Below, piece after piece: positions 1-9,413 of a DNA stretch of 64,000 nucleotides. Source of the stretch: Glossina fuscipes (lineage: Eukaryota > Arthropoda > Insecta > Diptera > Glossinidae); NCBI RefSeq assembly GCF_014805625.2, contig NW_023998485.1:221511-285510 (forward strand), written 5' to 3'. The notes under the pieces are model-generated. The model ran no database searches. It saw only the letters and a list, made by a program, of their open reading frames with translations, and was not told where the DNA came from. The position numbers and the translations under genes are program-made. Position 1 is the stretch's first letter. The number at the start of each line of letters is the position of its first letter.

Positions 1-468
1 TTATTAAGAATATATTTAAGTAGTAATAAGAATATTTTTGAAAAATATTAAGCAACACCGAATTCCTTCTCGCACAACATTAATTTAAGGCAAGCAACGC
101 ACAGCGTCCAAATTTGAATATAAAAATTTTGATTTACTTGCATGAAGCTTAGGAAATACGAAGGGAATTTTAATAACATAGATTTTTGTGAGATTGGCGA
201 ATATTTAAATTACATTATATTAATGCTTAAGATAATTGATCGAAACGGCCATGTCTGCTTTACTAGAGACTGTTATTTGAACGTTTTTGTTTTAAGAAAT
301 CGTAAAAAATGTACAGCTTTGTTAGAAAAATCGAATTTTCGAAGCATTTAAAATTTTGGCAAACGCGTAATCATTTTTTCATATGATTTATAAAAACTTG
401 GTGGATCATTAAGCCCAGAAAAACTAATTGGTTTTCTTAAAAATTTATAGTAATTTCTGCTTTGCTTT

Positions 469-717
469 GAAGAAGTGCATCTTCTGATTTGGCTCTATTA
501 CACGGAACGAGTTAGAACAATGGAGTGCTTTTCTGAGTCAACAAGGCAGCGAGGAAAGCTCCGGGATCAAGACCGCAAACGACGCGTCAGTATTCCTTGT
601 GAACATTTTGGAGAGCATTCATAACGCGGAGAAAATTTGGTACTATTACTTTTTGGACATGGGGAATAAGTTCAGAGAAGAAAAAAGTTATGTAAATTTT
701 TTAATGACAATATTGTA
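469..717 (+). CDS. Coding-looking 3' exon, unknown protein, probable frame break
   Basis: I do not recognise this protein. The frame ending at the TAA at 715-717 is open back to a TGA at 485-487. It is much richer in G+C and charged or aromatic residues than its surroundings (for example SVFLVNILESIHNAEKIWYY around 595-655). The frame one base over is open from 454 and also reads protein-like (EEVHLLIWLYYTER, 469-510). The two fit together only if about one base is gained or lost near 500-520, or if there is a splice acceptor there (weak AGs at 510-511 and 514-515). No start codon, signal peptide or upstream exon was found within the window. It could be the last exon of a small gene, a pseudogene, or a sequence with an indel error. 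Confidence is limited because stop-free stretches of this length occur by chance. Confidence 0.35.
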
Positions 718-1347
718 AACAATAAGCGACAATCAGTGTTAATTAGAATTTAATCCTTGATATAGGCAATAAATTATTTAATAAACAAGTAAGCATAAAT
801 GTATACTATTATAAAACCAGATTGCGGATTATCACTGTGTTAAGGGAAAGGTTAACAAAATAAGTAGACAACTCTGTAAAAGAATGATTTTTACAACTAT
901 TTATTATTTTTTTGTGACTTTATATAAACATCATCATGGATAGACTCTTTAAAAATACTGGATAGTAAAATTGAGCGATGGCGGAGCTTTTTAAAGCAAA
1001 ACTTTTTATAAATATTATAAGCGAACAAATTGTCATTACGTTTTAGCGAAATTTGGACATTAAAAGTCTGTCCGTTACTGTTTTTCATAACTTTGTTAAG
1101 AAGAAATTAAAGTATCTAATATGTTCCTCTGAATCGTTTGAATCGATCTGTTTATTCAATTTCGCATTTTATGTGTTAAAGGCAATAAAATTAAGCATTT
1201 TAAGTGTACGACATTATTTGATCTAAACCATAAAATTTACAGATAAAATTTATTTCCCTTTTTAGTCATTCCTATGGAGCGTACATTAAGACATTTCAAT
1301 AATATATAACACATCCTGGCGGTTGATTAGGAATCGTTATGTATTTT
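718..1347. other. No gene seen
   Basis: AT-rich DNA. I see no splice-consistent exon, RNA gene or clear repeat between the coding-looking stretch and the first copy of repeat Z. Confidence 0.5.
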
Positions 1348-1510
1348 TTATACCCATCACCGAAAGATAAGTGAAATATTCATTTTATCAAGACGTTCGC
1401 AAAACCCAAAAGCCAGCTTCAAAAACCTCATAACTAATGCATATTTTTTTAACAGGGTCAAATTCCGAATACAGCTAGCATGTCCGCATGTTTGTCTGTG
1501 TATCTGTACA
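1348..1510 (+). repeat. Dispersed repeat Z, copy 1
   Basis: Starts with 'tttatacccatcaccgaaag' and continues through 'cgttcgcaaaac' to 'catgtccgcatgtttgtctg'. This order of motifs recurs at 27824, 42024, 44868 and, inverted, at 52375. It matches a repeat type I know to be common in fly genomes (a TATACCC-CACC start and a run of gtctgtccgtctg); I cannot name its family. No coding capacity is visible. Confidence 0.65.
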
Positions 1511-1613
1511 GTACATGTGACGAACATTCTTCTTTTTATAAAAATGAAGATCGCAAATAAATTTGCAAAAGGAATGTAGAATGGCCCAAAATTCACCACA
1601 GGATTTGTTCAGA

Positions 1614-1697
1614 ATGCAACCAAAACTGAGAATACTTGTGCTTTCCGTGTTTTTGGTTCCTTGCTCATGTACGCGATATAAATATCCTATTTTTTGG
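1614..1697 (+). CDS. Possible alternative first exon with signal peptide
   Basis: An ATG at 1614 opens 28 codons beginning MQPKLRILVLSVFLVP, a good signal-peptide shape (basic start, hydrophobic core, Cys-rich end). It ends exactly in phase 0 at a consensus donor, GTGAGT (1698-1703). Splicing to the AG at 1797-1798 (101-nt intron with a T-rich 3' end) would join it in frame to the body of the 1748-1939 peptide at its residue 18, giving 74 aa. The competing reading is that transcription starts inside this exon, from the TATA box at 1676, and uses the ATG at 1748. The sequence fits both; which N-terminus is used cannot be decided here. Confidence 0.4.
1676..1683 (+). promoter_or_regulatory. Candidate TATA box for the 1748 gene
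   Basis: TATAAATA lies 72 nt before the ATG at 1748, so a start about 30 nt downstream (near 1707) would give a roughly 40-nt leader. No clear initiator element follows. The box lies within the possible alternative exon 1614-1697. Confidence 0.35.
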
Positions 1698-1747
1698 GTG
1701 AGTTTTTCCTTTTTTTTTAGTCTTTCTTAGTATGGTGGGCATAAAAA

Positions 1748-1939
1748 ATGCGGTTACAGCCGAATGTGCTTTTCTTATTTGTTCTTATTCATGCTCAGCC
1801 TGTGTACAAGACAGGAATGCAAAACCACTTTACACCCCTAGAACAATGGAAAGAAAAAATACAGATTGCACGTCGCTTTATTACGCAAAGTATATGTGTG
1901 AAAGAACAACGGAAAGAACACTCTATAACATACGTTTAG
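1748..1939 (+). CDS. Small secreted peptide, 63 aa, unknown function
   Basis: The reading frame starts with MRLQPNVLFLFVLIHAQ, a classic short signal peptide with a likely cut near His-Ala-Gln. A mature peptide of about 46 residues follows, beginning PVYKTGMQNH. It is basic, has one Cys (in SICVKEQRKEH) and includes an amphipathic stretch LEQWKEKIQIARRF. No known domain is recognised. The codon for residue 17 (CAG) also forms a good splice acceptor (AG 1797-1798) for the exon ending at 1697. An out-of-frame ATG at 1732 lies 16 nt upstream in the end of a repeat-like motif (ggtgggcataaa) and would have to be bypassed. An ATTAAA at 2021-2026, 82 nt past the stop, could serve polyadenylation. 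The size and features recall insect seminal-fluid peptides, but that is inference. Confidence 0.5.
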   Translation: MRLQPNVLFLFVLIHAQPVYKTGMQNHFTPLEQWKEKIQIARRFITQSICVKEQRKEHSITYV

Positions 1940-2020
1940 ACACTTTGAAAATTTCCCCTTATCTTGAATACAACATAGATCATTATTCGTAATCGACGAG
2001 ATTGATTGAATAATTTATAT

Positions 2021-2026
2021 ATTAAA
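2021..2026 (+). terminator. Candidate poly(A) signal ATTAAA
   Basis: Common variant of AATAAA, 82 nt downstream of the 63-aa peptide stop codon. Confidence 0.3.
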
Positions 2027-2310
2027 CGTTTTTGCAAGAAACGTTAGCCTTTTACAAAAGAGCGTAGGCAGGATAAAAAAAAAAATACTATCAAAGAATT
2101 TAAGACGAATTTTTAAAAATTTAAAAGCATATCTTTGGGGTTATTTATTATAAGAATATAGTGTATAACTTTTAATGAAAAGTTCTTATCAAACTTAAAT
2201 TACAAAGCTTGCATTAATTGAAAAAAATATCAGAGAAGATCTGAAATTTCGCTTCATTATTTAGATATTATTTGAGTTTCAAATAACAAACATCTGAAAA
2301 CACTACGCAC

Positions 2311-2606
2311 CTTTAAGTACCCTACGATGCTCTCAAGTCGGAAGTAGTCAAAAAAGTCGTCCGAAATATTTTCATTAGCGTTCTTTCTCAAGCCAAACAT
2401 GTTGGTGTACCAATTTCATCAAAACATTTTAAAATTGCGACCTGACGTGATTCTAATTCGACCTGTGTTAATGAAGTTTTCTCCAGTATTGCGTAATTGG
2501 GCACGTACTTGATATACCCTAATATCACGAGTAGTGTAGAAACCAGCTGCTTTTTTCTATTGAATATCAAATTTCGTTGTGGTCGGTTAAACCTTATTAG
2601 AAATTC
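2311..2606 (-). pseudogene. Coding-looking exon with one-base frame break, unknown protein
   Basis: On the minus strand a frame is open from 2606 to a TGA at 2388-2390 and reads protein-like (QLVSTLLVILGYIKYVPNY, then LTQVELESRQVAILKCFDEI). Near 2398-2403 the neighbouring frame takes over (LRKNANENISDDFFDYFRL) and runs to AAG followed by a donor-like GTGCGT at 2310. Both halves look like one protein split by a single-base indel. No ATG or signal peptide starts it; a candidate acceptor (ttaag) lies at the upstream edge. I do not recognise the family. It may be an internal exon of a decayed gene or an assembly indel. Confidence 0.35.
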
Positions 2607-4177
2607 TTAAATTAGCCGAAAGGTAGAGTCTTTTTTCTACAAAATTTTAGCACTAATATGTCATATTAATTAATAGAATGTTTGTTTCCGTTTTTTTGTA
2701 TTTCTTTTTTTTTTTTTAATTGTCTGGAAAGTTTTCGTTTATGTTTGTTTTGTAAACATTAGTTTGACTGTTGAAATGAAATTTCATAATAGCATTACAT
2801 GAAAGCGAATCTCGTTCAACATATTCTGCTTAATTTAAAAGATATACCATTTTCTACTTTATTTTTCTTTTCTTTAAATTTCTCCTTTCTGTGGTTGGGT
2901 AAAATTAAATCTCGACCTCTTGGCTTTTCTTTCTATTTATGTTTCACGTCAACGTTTTAGTTATTCATGTCTCGTTGTCATTTGCAATAAGTTAATTACA
3001 GGTTAGCTGATTATGACTGGTACTAAAAGAGAAGGACTATAAAACTTTTTTTATGCAGACGTTTGTTTTAACGTTCAGTAAACATTGCAGTGAGCTGGTT
3101 CTATCATATAAACGAAATCACAGAAATTGTAAAAACATGAATGAGTTTCCTCTTTTTGTTTTTTCTCTTTTCCATTTTGTGTTTGAAGGCTCAACTCTCT
3201 TATTGAATGCTTTGACTTCTCATTTAATATTTCAGCGATTAAATGACATAATTGACTGCATGACCTCAAGCATTGTTGTTGCAAACATTGTGTTTGCTAT
3301 TCTAAAGAATTCAACAAAGAGACGCAAGCATTGTTTTGTTGTTTTCCTCTAATTTGTTACTTTTAAACTCATATACAATCAGATAAATGAAAAGCACATG
3401 AAAACTTTTTGTATTGCATGTAAGCAGACTCCTTTACATTGAATAGGATACATACATGCACCAATCCATTTTGTAAAGTCTTTACGTACATTGCTTTCAT
3501 AAATTGTTTGGTGTTGAAAATTTCTTAAATGAAAGAATTTAAATGGTAACCCTGAGAAGATTAGAAAACAAGCTAAAGATGAAGGGATAAAGATGCTTTG
3601 TTTTTAATGGCATTTAAGTTTTGTTAAAATGTTTTCCTTTCTCGATGCAAATTAAATGAAATTAAAAAATTATCTTGAAACGAGTGAAGGAGAGCATAGC
3701 AACATGTCTGCCTTCATTACAAGTACTAAGCAAACTTTGATTAATTGTTTAAGTTAAGTCAAGCCGTATTTTCTCTTTTCTTCTTGTGCTTAGTTTTTGT
3801 TGAAAGATAAGTTTATTTCATGTCAAAGTCAAACAAATAATTTATTTATACTTATAAAAATTTGGAATTACGTTATCACCAAGGCATAAAGAAATATGAA
3901 AGGAAATTTGCGATATTTTGTACCACACAACTTGGTGAGTGCGATACTTTGCGAAAATTCAGCTCCGCGATTTTATGTATCTTTCTCTCTAAGGAAAAAA
4001 AAAAATGTACACAATCGTTGACTCAAAAGTTTAGCAAATATAATAACTACTATTCAACTTTAGTGGCTAGCTAATCATTTTGAAGTTCAAAGGTATTTTT
4101 CCTTTGCTCACATTGAATACAAAAACATTGAAGTATGAGTAAGTATGATGAATGTAGATTATCTAACAATATCTGAA
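2607..4177. other. No supported gene
   Basis: T-rich tracts and ORFs of chance type only. A consensus donor (TTG|GTGAGT at 3933) follows a short open stretch 3862-3932, but no ATG with a signal peptide or matching acceptor was found, so I do not call a gene. Confidence 0.5.
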
Positions 4178-4307
4178 AATAAACTATCGGCAGAGCCGAT
4201 AGCCTGTGTTGCTAGTGCTCAATGTCTTTTTTTTTAGTCTAAGAATTCATTTCATTAGTCTAAAATTAAAATAATAATAATAATAATAATAATAAACTAT
4301 CGGCAGA
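4178..4307 (+). repeat. Target-site duplication pair flanking short retroelement copy A
   Basis: AATAAACTATCGGCAGA occurs at 4178-4194 and again at 4291-4307, bracketing the element. The first few bases overlap the (TAA)n tail, so the true duplication is 14-17 bp. The next bases differ (g versus c), as expected at an insertion boundary. Confidence 0.85.
4195..4290 (+). mobile_element. Short (TAA)n-tailed retroelement, copy A
   Basis: About 96 bp, starting GCCGATAGCCTGTGTTGC and ending in AATTAAAA followed by a run of TAA/AAT triplets. It is flanked by a perfect 14-17 bp direct repeat. A second copy lies inverted at 39220-39315 with the same 5' end, one base substitution (CTCAATGTC versus CTCAGTGTC), a nine- versus eight-base T run and a different tail length. 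A 3' triplet tail plus variable-length target duplication indicates target-primed reverse transcription, as with I-type LINEs and SINEs. It has no coding capacity, and I see no clear pol III B box. It is either a very small SINE or the 3' end of a LINE that truncates at a preferred point. Confidence 0.8.
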
Positions 4308-5637
4308 CATGCGTGCATTTCAGACCGATATCAGCATTAATTTATAAATAATTATAAAAAATTATAAAAAATAACTAATTTATAAACAGTAAAATAAATA
4401 TTTTAAAATTTTTTTTTACGTATACATATAGAGAAAAAGCACAATTGCATAAAATTTCCTTAACAAATTGTTAAATTTTTTCTTTATTAAGACATATATA
4501 ACCCAAATATTACCCGGAAATTCAGAAAACATCATATAAACATTGCAAAATGGAAGCAATAATTGAAGCATTCTTTTGTTTATGTCAAAAATTTACATCT
4601 GTAAGCATAGTAAAATATGTTGAACATATTTTTAAATTTTTATTGTATAAAGTGGGTAAGAACACATCTTAAATAAATCGCATGCGTTGACGAGAAGGAG
4701 GAAGAAAATATTCCTTTTTTATTTGCTTTTCATATTGATCTATACAGTTAAGACAGTTTTCTTCGCGAACCGAAAAATATTATACTTTTCAGTTATTTAA
4801 AACGAAAAATCTTAAATCCGAGCTTTGAAGGTGAGCATTTTAAAAAGACTTCCAAATTTTTCCGGTCTGAAAACGATAAATTGCTTAATTTGGAGTTGCA
4901 TACTCACATTCCGAAAGGAAATTGCATGCTTTTGAAGATTTTTCTTTATATTTATATAAAGATAAAAAAAAAATATGGTCCTTTTTCCACTTCTCTGGTG
5001 AACAACAATCCTATTAGCAAACAATGAATGCTGAATGAATGAATGCATAATAAATGACAATTTTCTTGCTTTCTTTTAGTTTCTGTTTTATTCCCTCACA
5101 TAAAACGTATACTGGCGCCATTGAAAATGGAGAAAAACGAAATACAAGAATATAAAGTAGAACAAAGTTATATATATATAGACATGAAGCTACAATTATA
5201 CGCATATATATGTATGTATAAAAAGAATTGTTGAATGGAAGTGACGGTATATATGTTCAGCTTATGCCGTAGTACGTTGTATGGCAACTGTAAATAGCCA
5301 TAACGGAAACGGAAGTACAACTAGAAAATTATAAAACAACCTCATATAAAATGTTGTTTGCAAAACACTCTCTCAACATTTCAACTGGGACACAATATTT
5401 GCACAATACTAAGCATATACACAAGATATAAATGTTGCGTCCACAACAGCCTTGTGCTTCAATACTCCACTACGAGGAGGAGTAAAACAGACTATCATAG
5501 CTACATGTTAAAATATCGTGAATATAATAAACACACATGATTCGGAACGTCACATATACCATGATATGCTACTTGAAAACTCTTTCATACTCTGGAGATT
5601 TATAATGGCACAAAAAAATTTTAATAATAGAGGCTAA
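4308..5637. other. No supported gene
   Basis: AT-rich DNA with short (TA)n stretches near 5170 and 5205. An ATG-led open stretch ends at a donor-like GTAAGC (4603), but it has no hydrophobic leader and no downstream exon in phase. Confidence 0.5.
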
Positions 5638-5808
5638 ACAATTCTGAGACAAATATTAAAGCGAGGAGAAGAATACGTTGCGGTTAAACGTTGTCCAGTA
5701 ACTATACGGGCTAAAAAATATGACGAGAGGGGTCAAGAGGAAAAACTAAATATAAATTATAATTTGCCCTCTATAGACAGACGTTTATACGGCAACATAG
5801 AGTACTGA
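5638..5808 (+). CDS. Short coding-looking stretch, unknown
   Basis: A 56-codon frame without ATG ends at TGA 5806-5808. Its composition is unlike random AT-rich translation, with many Gly, Arg, Glu and Val residues (for example RGEEYVAVKRCPVTIRAKKY). It may be a terminal exon or a fossil. No domain is recognised and no convincing acceptor was identified, so it is listed only as a place to look. Confidence 0.2.
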   Translation, partial: TILRQILKRGEEYVAVKRCPVTIRAKKYDERGQEEKLNINYNLPSIDRRLYGNIEY

Positions 5809-7680
5809 TGGTTTTCAAACAAAACCAGACAATTGATATTTATTGAAAATGAATAAAAAGGGGTTTTCCTCGTTACTGTGCACACACGAACTTGATGCGA
5901 TCTAATGGTAATGCGTTCAACAGTATTTGTTGTTAATTTGGAATTTAGTTTTTATGTTGTTTACAGACGACTAAATAAATAGCGGTTAAATTATGCCCTG
6001 ACGCAACGATAGGTAGGGATAATGAGCCAATTGCAGCTATACACGGGAATAAAACAAAAATTTGTTTTTCATAAATGGGATCTATAAATTTTAATTTATT
6101 GAAAAGATCCTACACGTACCACCGCTAGAGAATTTTATGTTGAACTTACAATTCAAATTTGGAGGCAATCGAACGAAGAGGACCGGTGAGAAAGAGAAAG
6201 AATTGAAGAGGGCGAAAGTCAAATTCAGATTGCGGCCATATTTTAAATATCAAATTCATTTTGTTTTTGTTAGTTGTACTCGGCGGTTGACTAACTTTCG
6301 ACTCCTTTTGGTGATATTATATGAGGTCGTTGGTTTATAGCAATAAATACATGTTTATTCACTGTTTAGAATATATATTGGTACAATTAGATCAGATTTA
6401 GTGAAGAGAAACTGGTGGAGAAACATGACTTCATCGCGTTCGGTTTTGTAAGAAGAGACTTGACGGCTGTTTAAATAGTCAACGTAAACAACATCGAATA
6501 TATTTCACTAAAAAACTGTCTAAATTTTCCTATTATTTTTTAATTTCAAAAAATCGTATCACACTGAAAAATCCTACGTATTTAAAGAACATCATTTCCT
6601 TCGAACATTCTGACTTTCAAATTAAAATTTTTGTTGTTGTTCTTAATTTTTAAAATTTTCGTTGACAATATTTTCGCTGAACTGAAAGTATATCAATATT
6701 GCATTATCAATTAAGCAATATTTCACATCATTTTGTCATCAATATTGATAAACTACTGTAAGTGAAAGAAAGCTATTATTTTATTATAGCGACTCTCTGT
6801 ATCATCACTAACGGACTAAGTTAATCTTCATTAAAATTCAGAGCTGAAATGTTTATGCATATAATTAAATTGACAATTTTTCTTTATAGACACCCACCAT
6901 CCATACACGCAAACACCACACTATAATAAATGCCCGTAAGTTAAGCGAAAGCATTCTGTATGTAAGTAAATATAGGCTAGAGAGAGCAAGCAGATGTCGC
7001 AACTCCATATGCAGTGCGTACTATGCTATATACTGTAGAGGAGAATAAAGTGAATGTTAATTGTATGATTGCATGCGTGCACATGTGCTCGTATTGATTG
7101 AATTGTTCCTACATAAACTGTTATGTCGCCATATGCAGTGTTGTTGAATGGATTTTGTGATTATCACATGGCGAATAACATGTTTGGTATATGCTTCACT
7201 ATTTCCTTCGAAAAATACACTCATCTTCATGTACGCTTATATACAACGTGAGTTTTGAACAATGAAATATTAATGCCTTACAAAAATTAACTTAAAAGCA
7301 ACAGCAACAGCGTTAATGTTTCCAAGTTGGTCAAAGGAATGCTTATAGAAACGGTTTCTATTGTTGTTGTGGTCGTTATAACGCCGAAATGTCTTGTTTA
7401 ACTAACGCCTGAAATGAGTGGTGGTTAGGTAAGGCTGTAATAATGGTGATGATGCCGTTTGGTTATGCTTCCTTGACCACAAAGTGTATATGTAAAAATA
7501 AGATCACCCATGACAAAATCATATGTAATGTATCAAGTTCAAATTTAACAAATACGCAAAATGAGACAGAATTTGCCGGGAGCAGGAATTGCTCACATTA
7601 ATTAGCATCTTACAATCTCCTTACAAATGGCTGATGGCGATGACGAGTAACGCAAGCCAGTTACTTTAATTTATATGTAA
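5809..7680. other. No supported gene
   Basis: Contains a purine-rich patch (6170-6220) and AT-rich DNA. A small ORF starting MFMHIIKLTIFLYR at 6849 has a hydrophobic start, but nothing else supports it. Confidence 0.45.
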
Positions 7681-7971
7681 TTACATGTTGTCACATAAAA
7701 AAACTAGTGATCGACGAAAAAATATCAAAGCGTCGTTATAGGGGTAATTATTATAACCGAACACTAACCCATCAAACGCCACATAAGTAGTTTGGGCATG
7801 TCTTACAGCGATAGCTGCAAAAACGGGGTTTTTACATAAAACTCTTATAAAGAGCGGCAGAGTTGTAAAATTCAAAGCAATCCAATTGGATTCGTTATAT
7901 GTTTTTACGCGATCGCAGCTATAGGCGAAAAATGTAGAATTTTCGAATTTTTCTCTCTTTCTCTTGATAAT
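7681..7971 (-). CDS. Coding-looking 96-codon frame, unknown
   Basis: On the minus strand the frame is open from 7971 to a TAA at 7681-7683. No ATG lies near its start, so it would be a terminal exon. The translation is balanced and non-repetitive, with segments such as VFAAIAVRHAQTTYVAFDGL and many GC-ending codons. I do not recognise it. Neither a definite acceptor nor an upstream exon was found. Length alone is not significant in this DNA; composition is the only support. Confidence 0.3.
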   Translation of the reverse strand: MIKRKREKFENSTFFAYSCDRVKTYNESNWIALNFTTLPLFIRVLCKNPVFAAIAVRHAQTTYVAFDGLVFGYNNYPYNDALIFFRRSLVFLCDNM

Positions 7972-8507
7972 TCAGCCCTCAACTAAATTTAAGCGATCGT
8001 CGGCAGATCCAAAGTGAGTTGCGACATAAACGACACTTTTGATAGTTTTTAAGACAAAGTAAACACAAAACGAAAGCTTCTCTGTTGACTGATCCCTTCA
8101 TGGGCTTACAAGAAAAAAAGTTATCATCAATTTTCGTCTAATCTTAAAAAGAAAGAATGCCAAATGTTCTTTAAGCATTCTTATCGTCAAATCAAATTTT
8201 CTTATGACACAGAATATTTCATCAAAATAAAAAAGGCCCCTTGAAACAAATATCTGCTAGAGCAAACATATTAAGTTTAATTCAATAACTTGAAACTGAT
8301 GAAGGCCTTTATGTGTAAACCCGCAAAGTTATTGTAACATTTTATACTAGCCAATATAAGTGGAAAGACAACACATAAGCGGCAGCTCGGAGAGAATAGA
8401 ACATCAGCACATGTCATTATGAAGGAGAATCTTATCAATTTAAAAACTGATAGATGCCTTTCAATACTTTGTTATGATAATTAGAAATCAAATTGACGTC
8501 TAAGTGA

Positions 8508-8540
8508 GGGAAGTGGGGGAAGTGGGGGGAAAGGGAGGGG
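8508..8540 (+). promoter_or_regulatory. G-quadruplex-type G-run cluster
   Basis: Five G tracts of 3, 5, 6, 3 and 4 bases separated by spacers of 1-4 bases on the plus strand, in otherwise AT-rich DNA. This fits the standard G3+ N1-7 quadruplex pattern. It ends about 180 bp upstream of the start codon of the gene at 8719, so a promoter-proximal role is possible but untested. Confidence 0.6.
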
Positions 8541-8718
8541 AGCAACGATAACGCATAAGCATAATTGTTTTAATGAATCAATTTGCTGAATAGCATCTCC
8601 TTTCTAAGTATAATTAAAACACTTGCTGGGGGCTTTTAGTCGATAGCGTGAGCTCGGATTGTAAACATTAGAATTCAATCAAAAGATTATTTTCGGAAAA
8701 AACAGATAAGAGATTTCA

Positions 8719-9413
8719 ATGTTTTCCATAAAAATTATTATTTTGTTTGTAGTATTTTGCTTGATTAAAGTAAGCTTCTAGTTAAAAAGTGTTTAAAAAT
8801 TTTTTTACATACGTTGTAATTATAAAATCTCTTTTAGCCTAATGGAGCTGGTGTGATAAAGCGTTCGTTGTTTAGTGATGATATTCAAAAAGAATTTGAA
8901 CAACACATTCAATTAGAAACCGAAACTTTCTTGAATAACATTTTTAAAAGTCAAATCAATTATTTTAATAAAGTTAAACTGTCCTTGCCGGATAATTGCA
9001 AACGTGTTAGCGATATTGAAACCTATGTACACAAGTTGGAAACAGCCATCGAGGAGAAGAATGTAGAGAAAAAGGACAATATTTATTTGGAAACTTTTCA
9101 ATCGGTAAACAATATGAAATTTGCCTGAAATGTAATGTCTCGGCTCATAAATATTTCCTCTTTTTTTTTTTTTTGCTGTTCTACAAAGATGGGTCGAACC
9201 CCCTTATTGCTGAATAAAGAATACGACACCGGTATGAGTGACGAAGAATACCAAAAAATCCTTGAAGATAACGATCTTAATGATTTTATGAAAAATTTCT
9301 TAGTAGAGGTAGCCGTGTATTTCTGGAAAATGGCCAAGGCCAGCGGTAAAGCTGTCGAAACTAGCATAGATGACTATCTTGAAAATATAAAGAAACGTAA
9401 TAATTTATATTGA
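8719..9413 (+). CDS. Three-exon secreted protein, 180 aa, unknown family
   Basis: Assembled as exon 1 8719-8769, exon 2 8838-9104 and exon 3 9189-9413. All junctions are phase 0 with GT...AG ends: donor GTAAGC at 8770 with acceptor tttttag-type at 8836-8837 (68-nt intron), then donor GTAAAC at 9105 with a strong T-tract acceptor at 9187-9188 (84-nt intron). Exon 1 encodes exactly a signal peptide, MFSIKIIILFVVFCLIK. The mature part starts PNGAGVIKRSLF, with a dibasic KR that could be processed. It is helical and highly charged with a single Cys (DNCKR), and ends FLVEVAVYFWKMAKASGKAV...KKRNNLY. If intron 2 is retained the protein would stop at 9128. No TATA box, canonical AATAAA or known domain was seen. 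Small, secreted and orphan in character; a seminal or salivary role is a guess. Confidence 0.72.

Noticed and set aside
1732..1992. 86-codon plus-strand ORF starting MVGIKNAV
   Set aside because: Its start lies in a repeat Z end motif and it has no leader, whereas the overlapping 63-codon frame has a clear signal peptide.
9135..9188. Upstream ATG of the frame containing exon 3 of the 8719 gene
   Set aside because: Those codons are the poly-T acceptor region of intron 2; splicing starts the exon at 9189.
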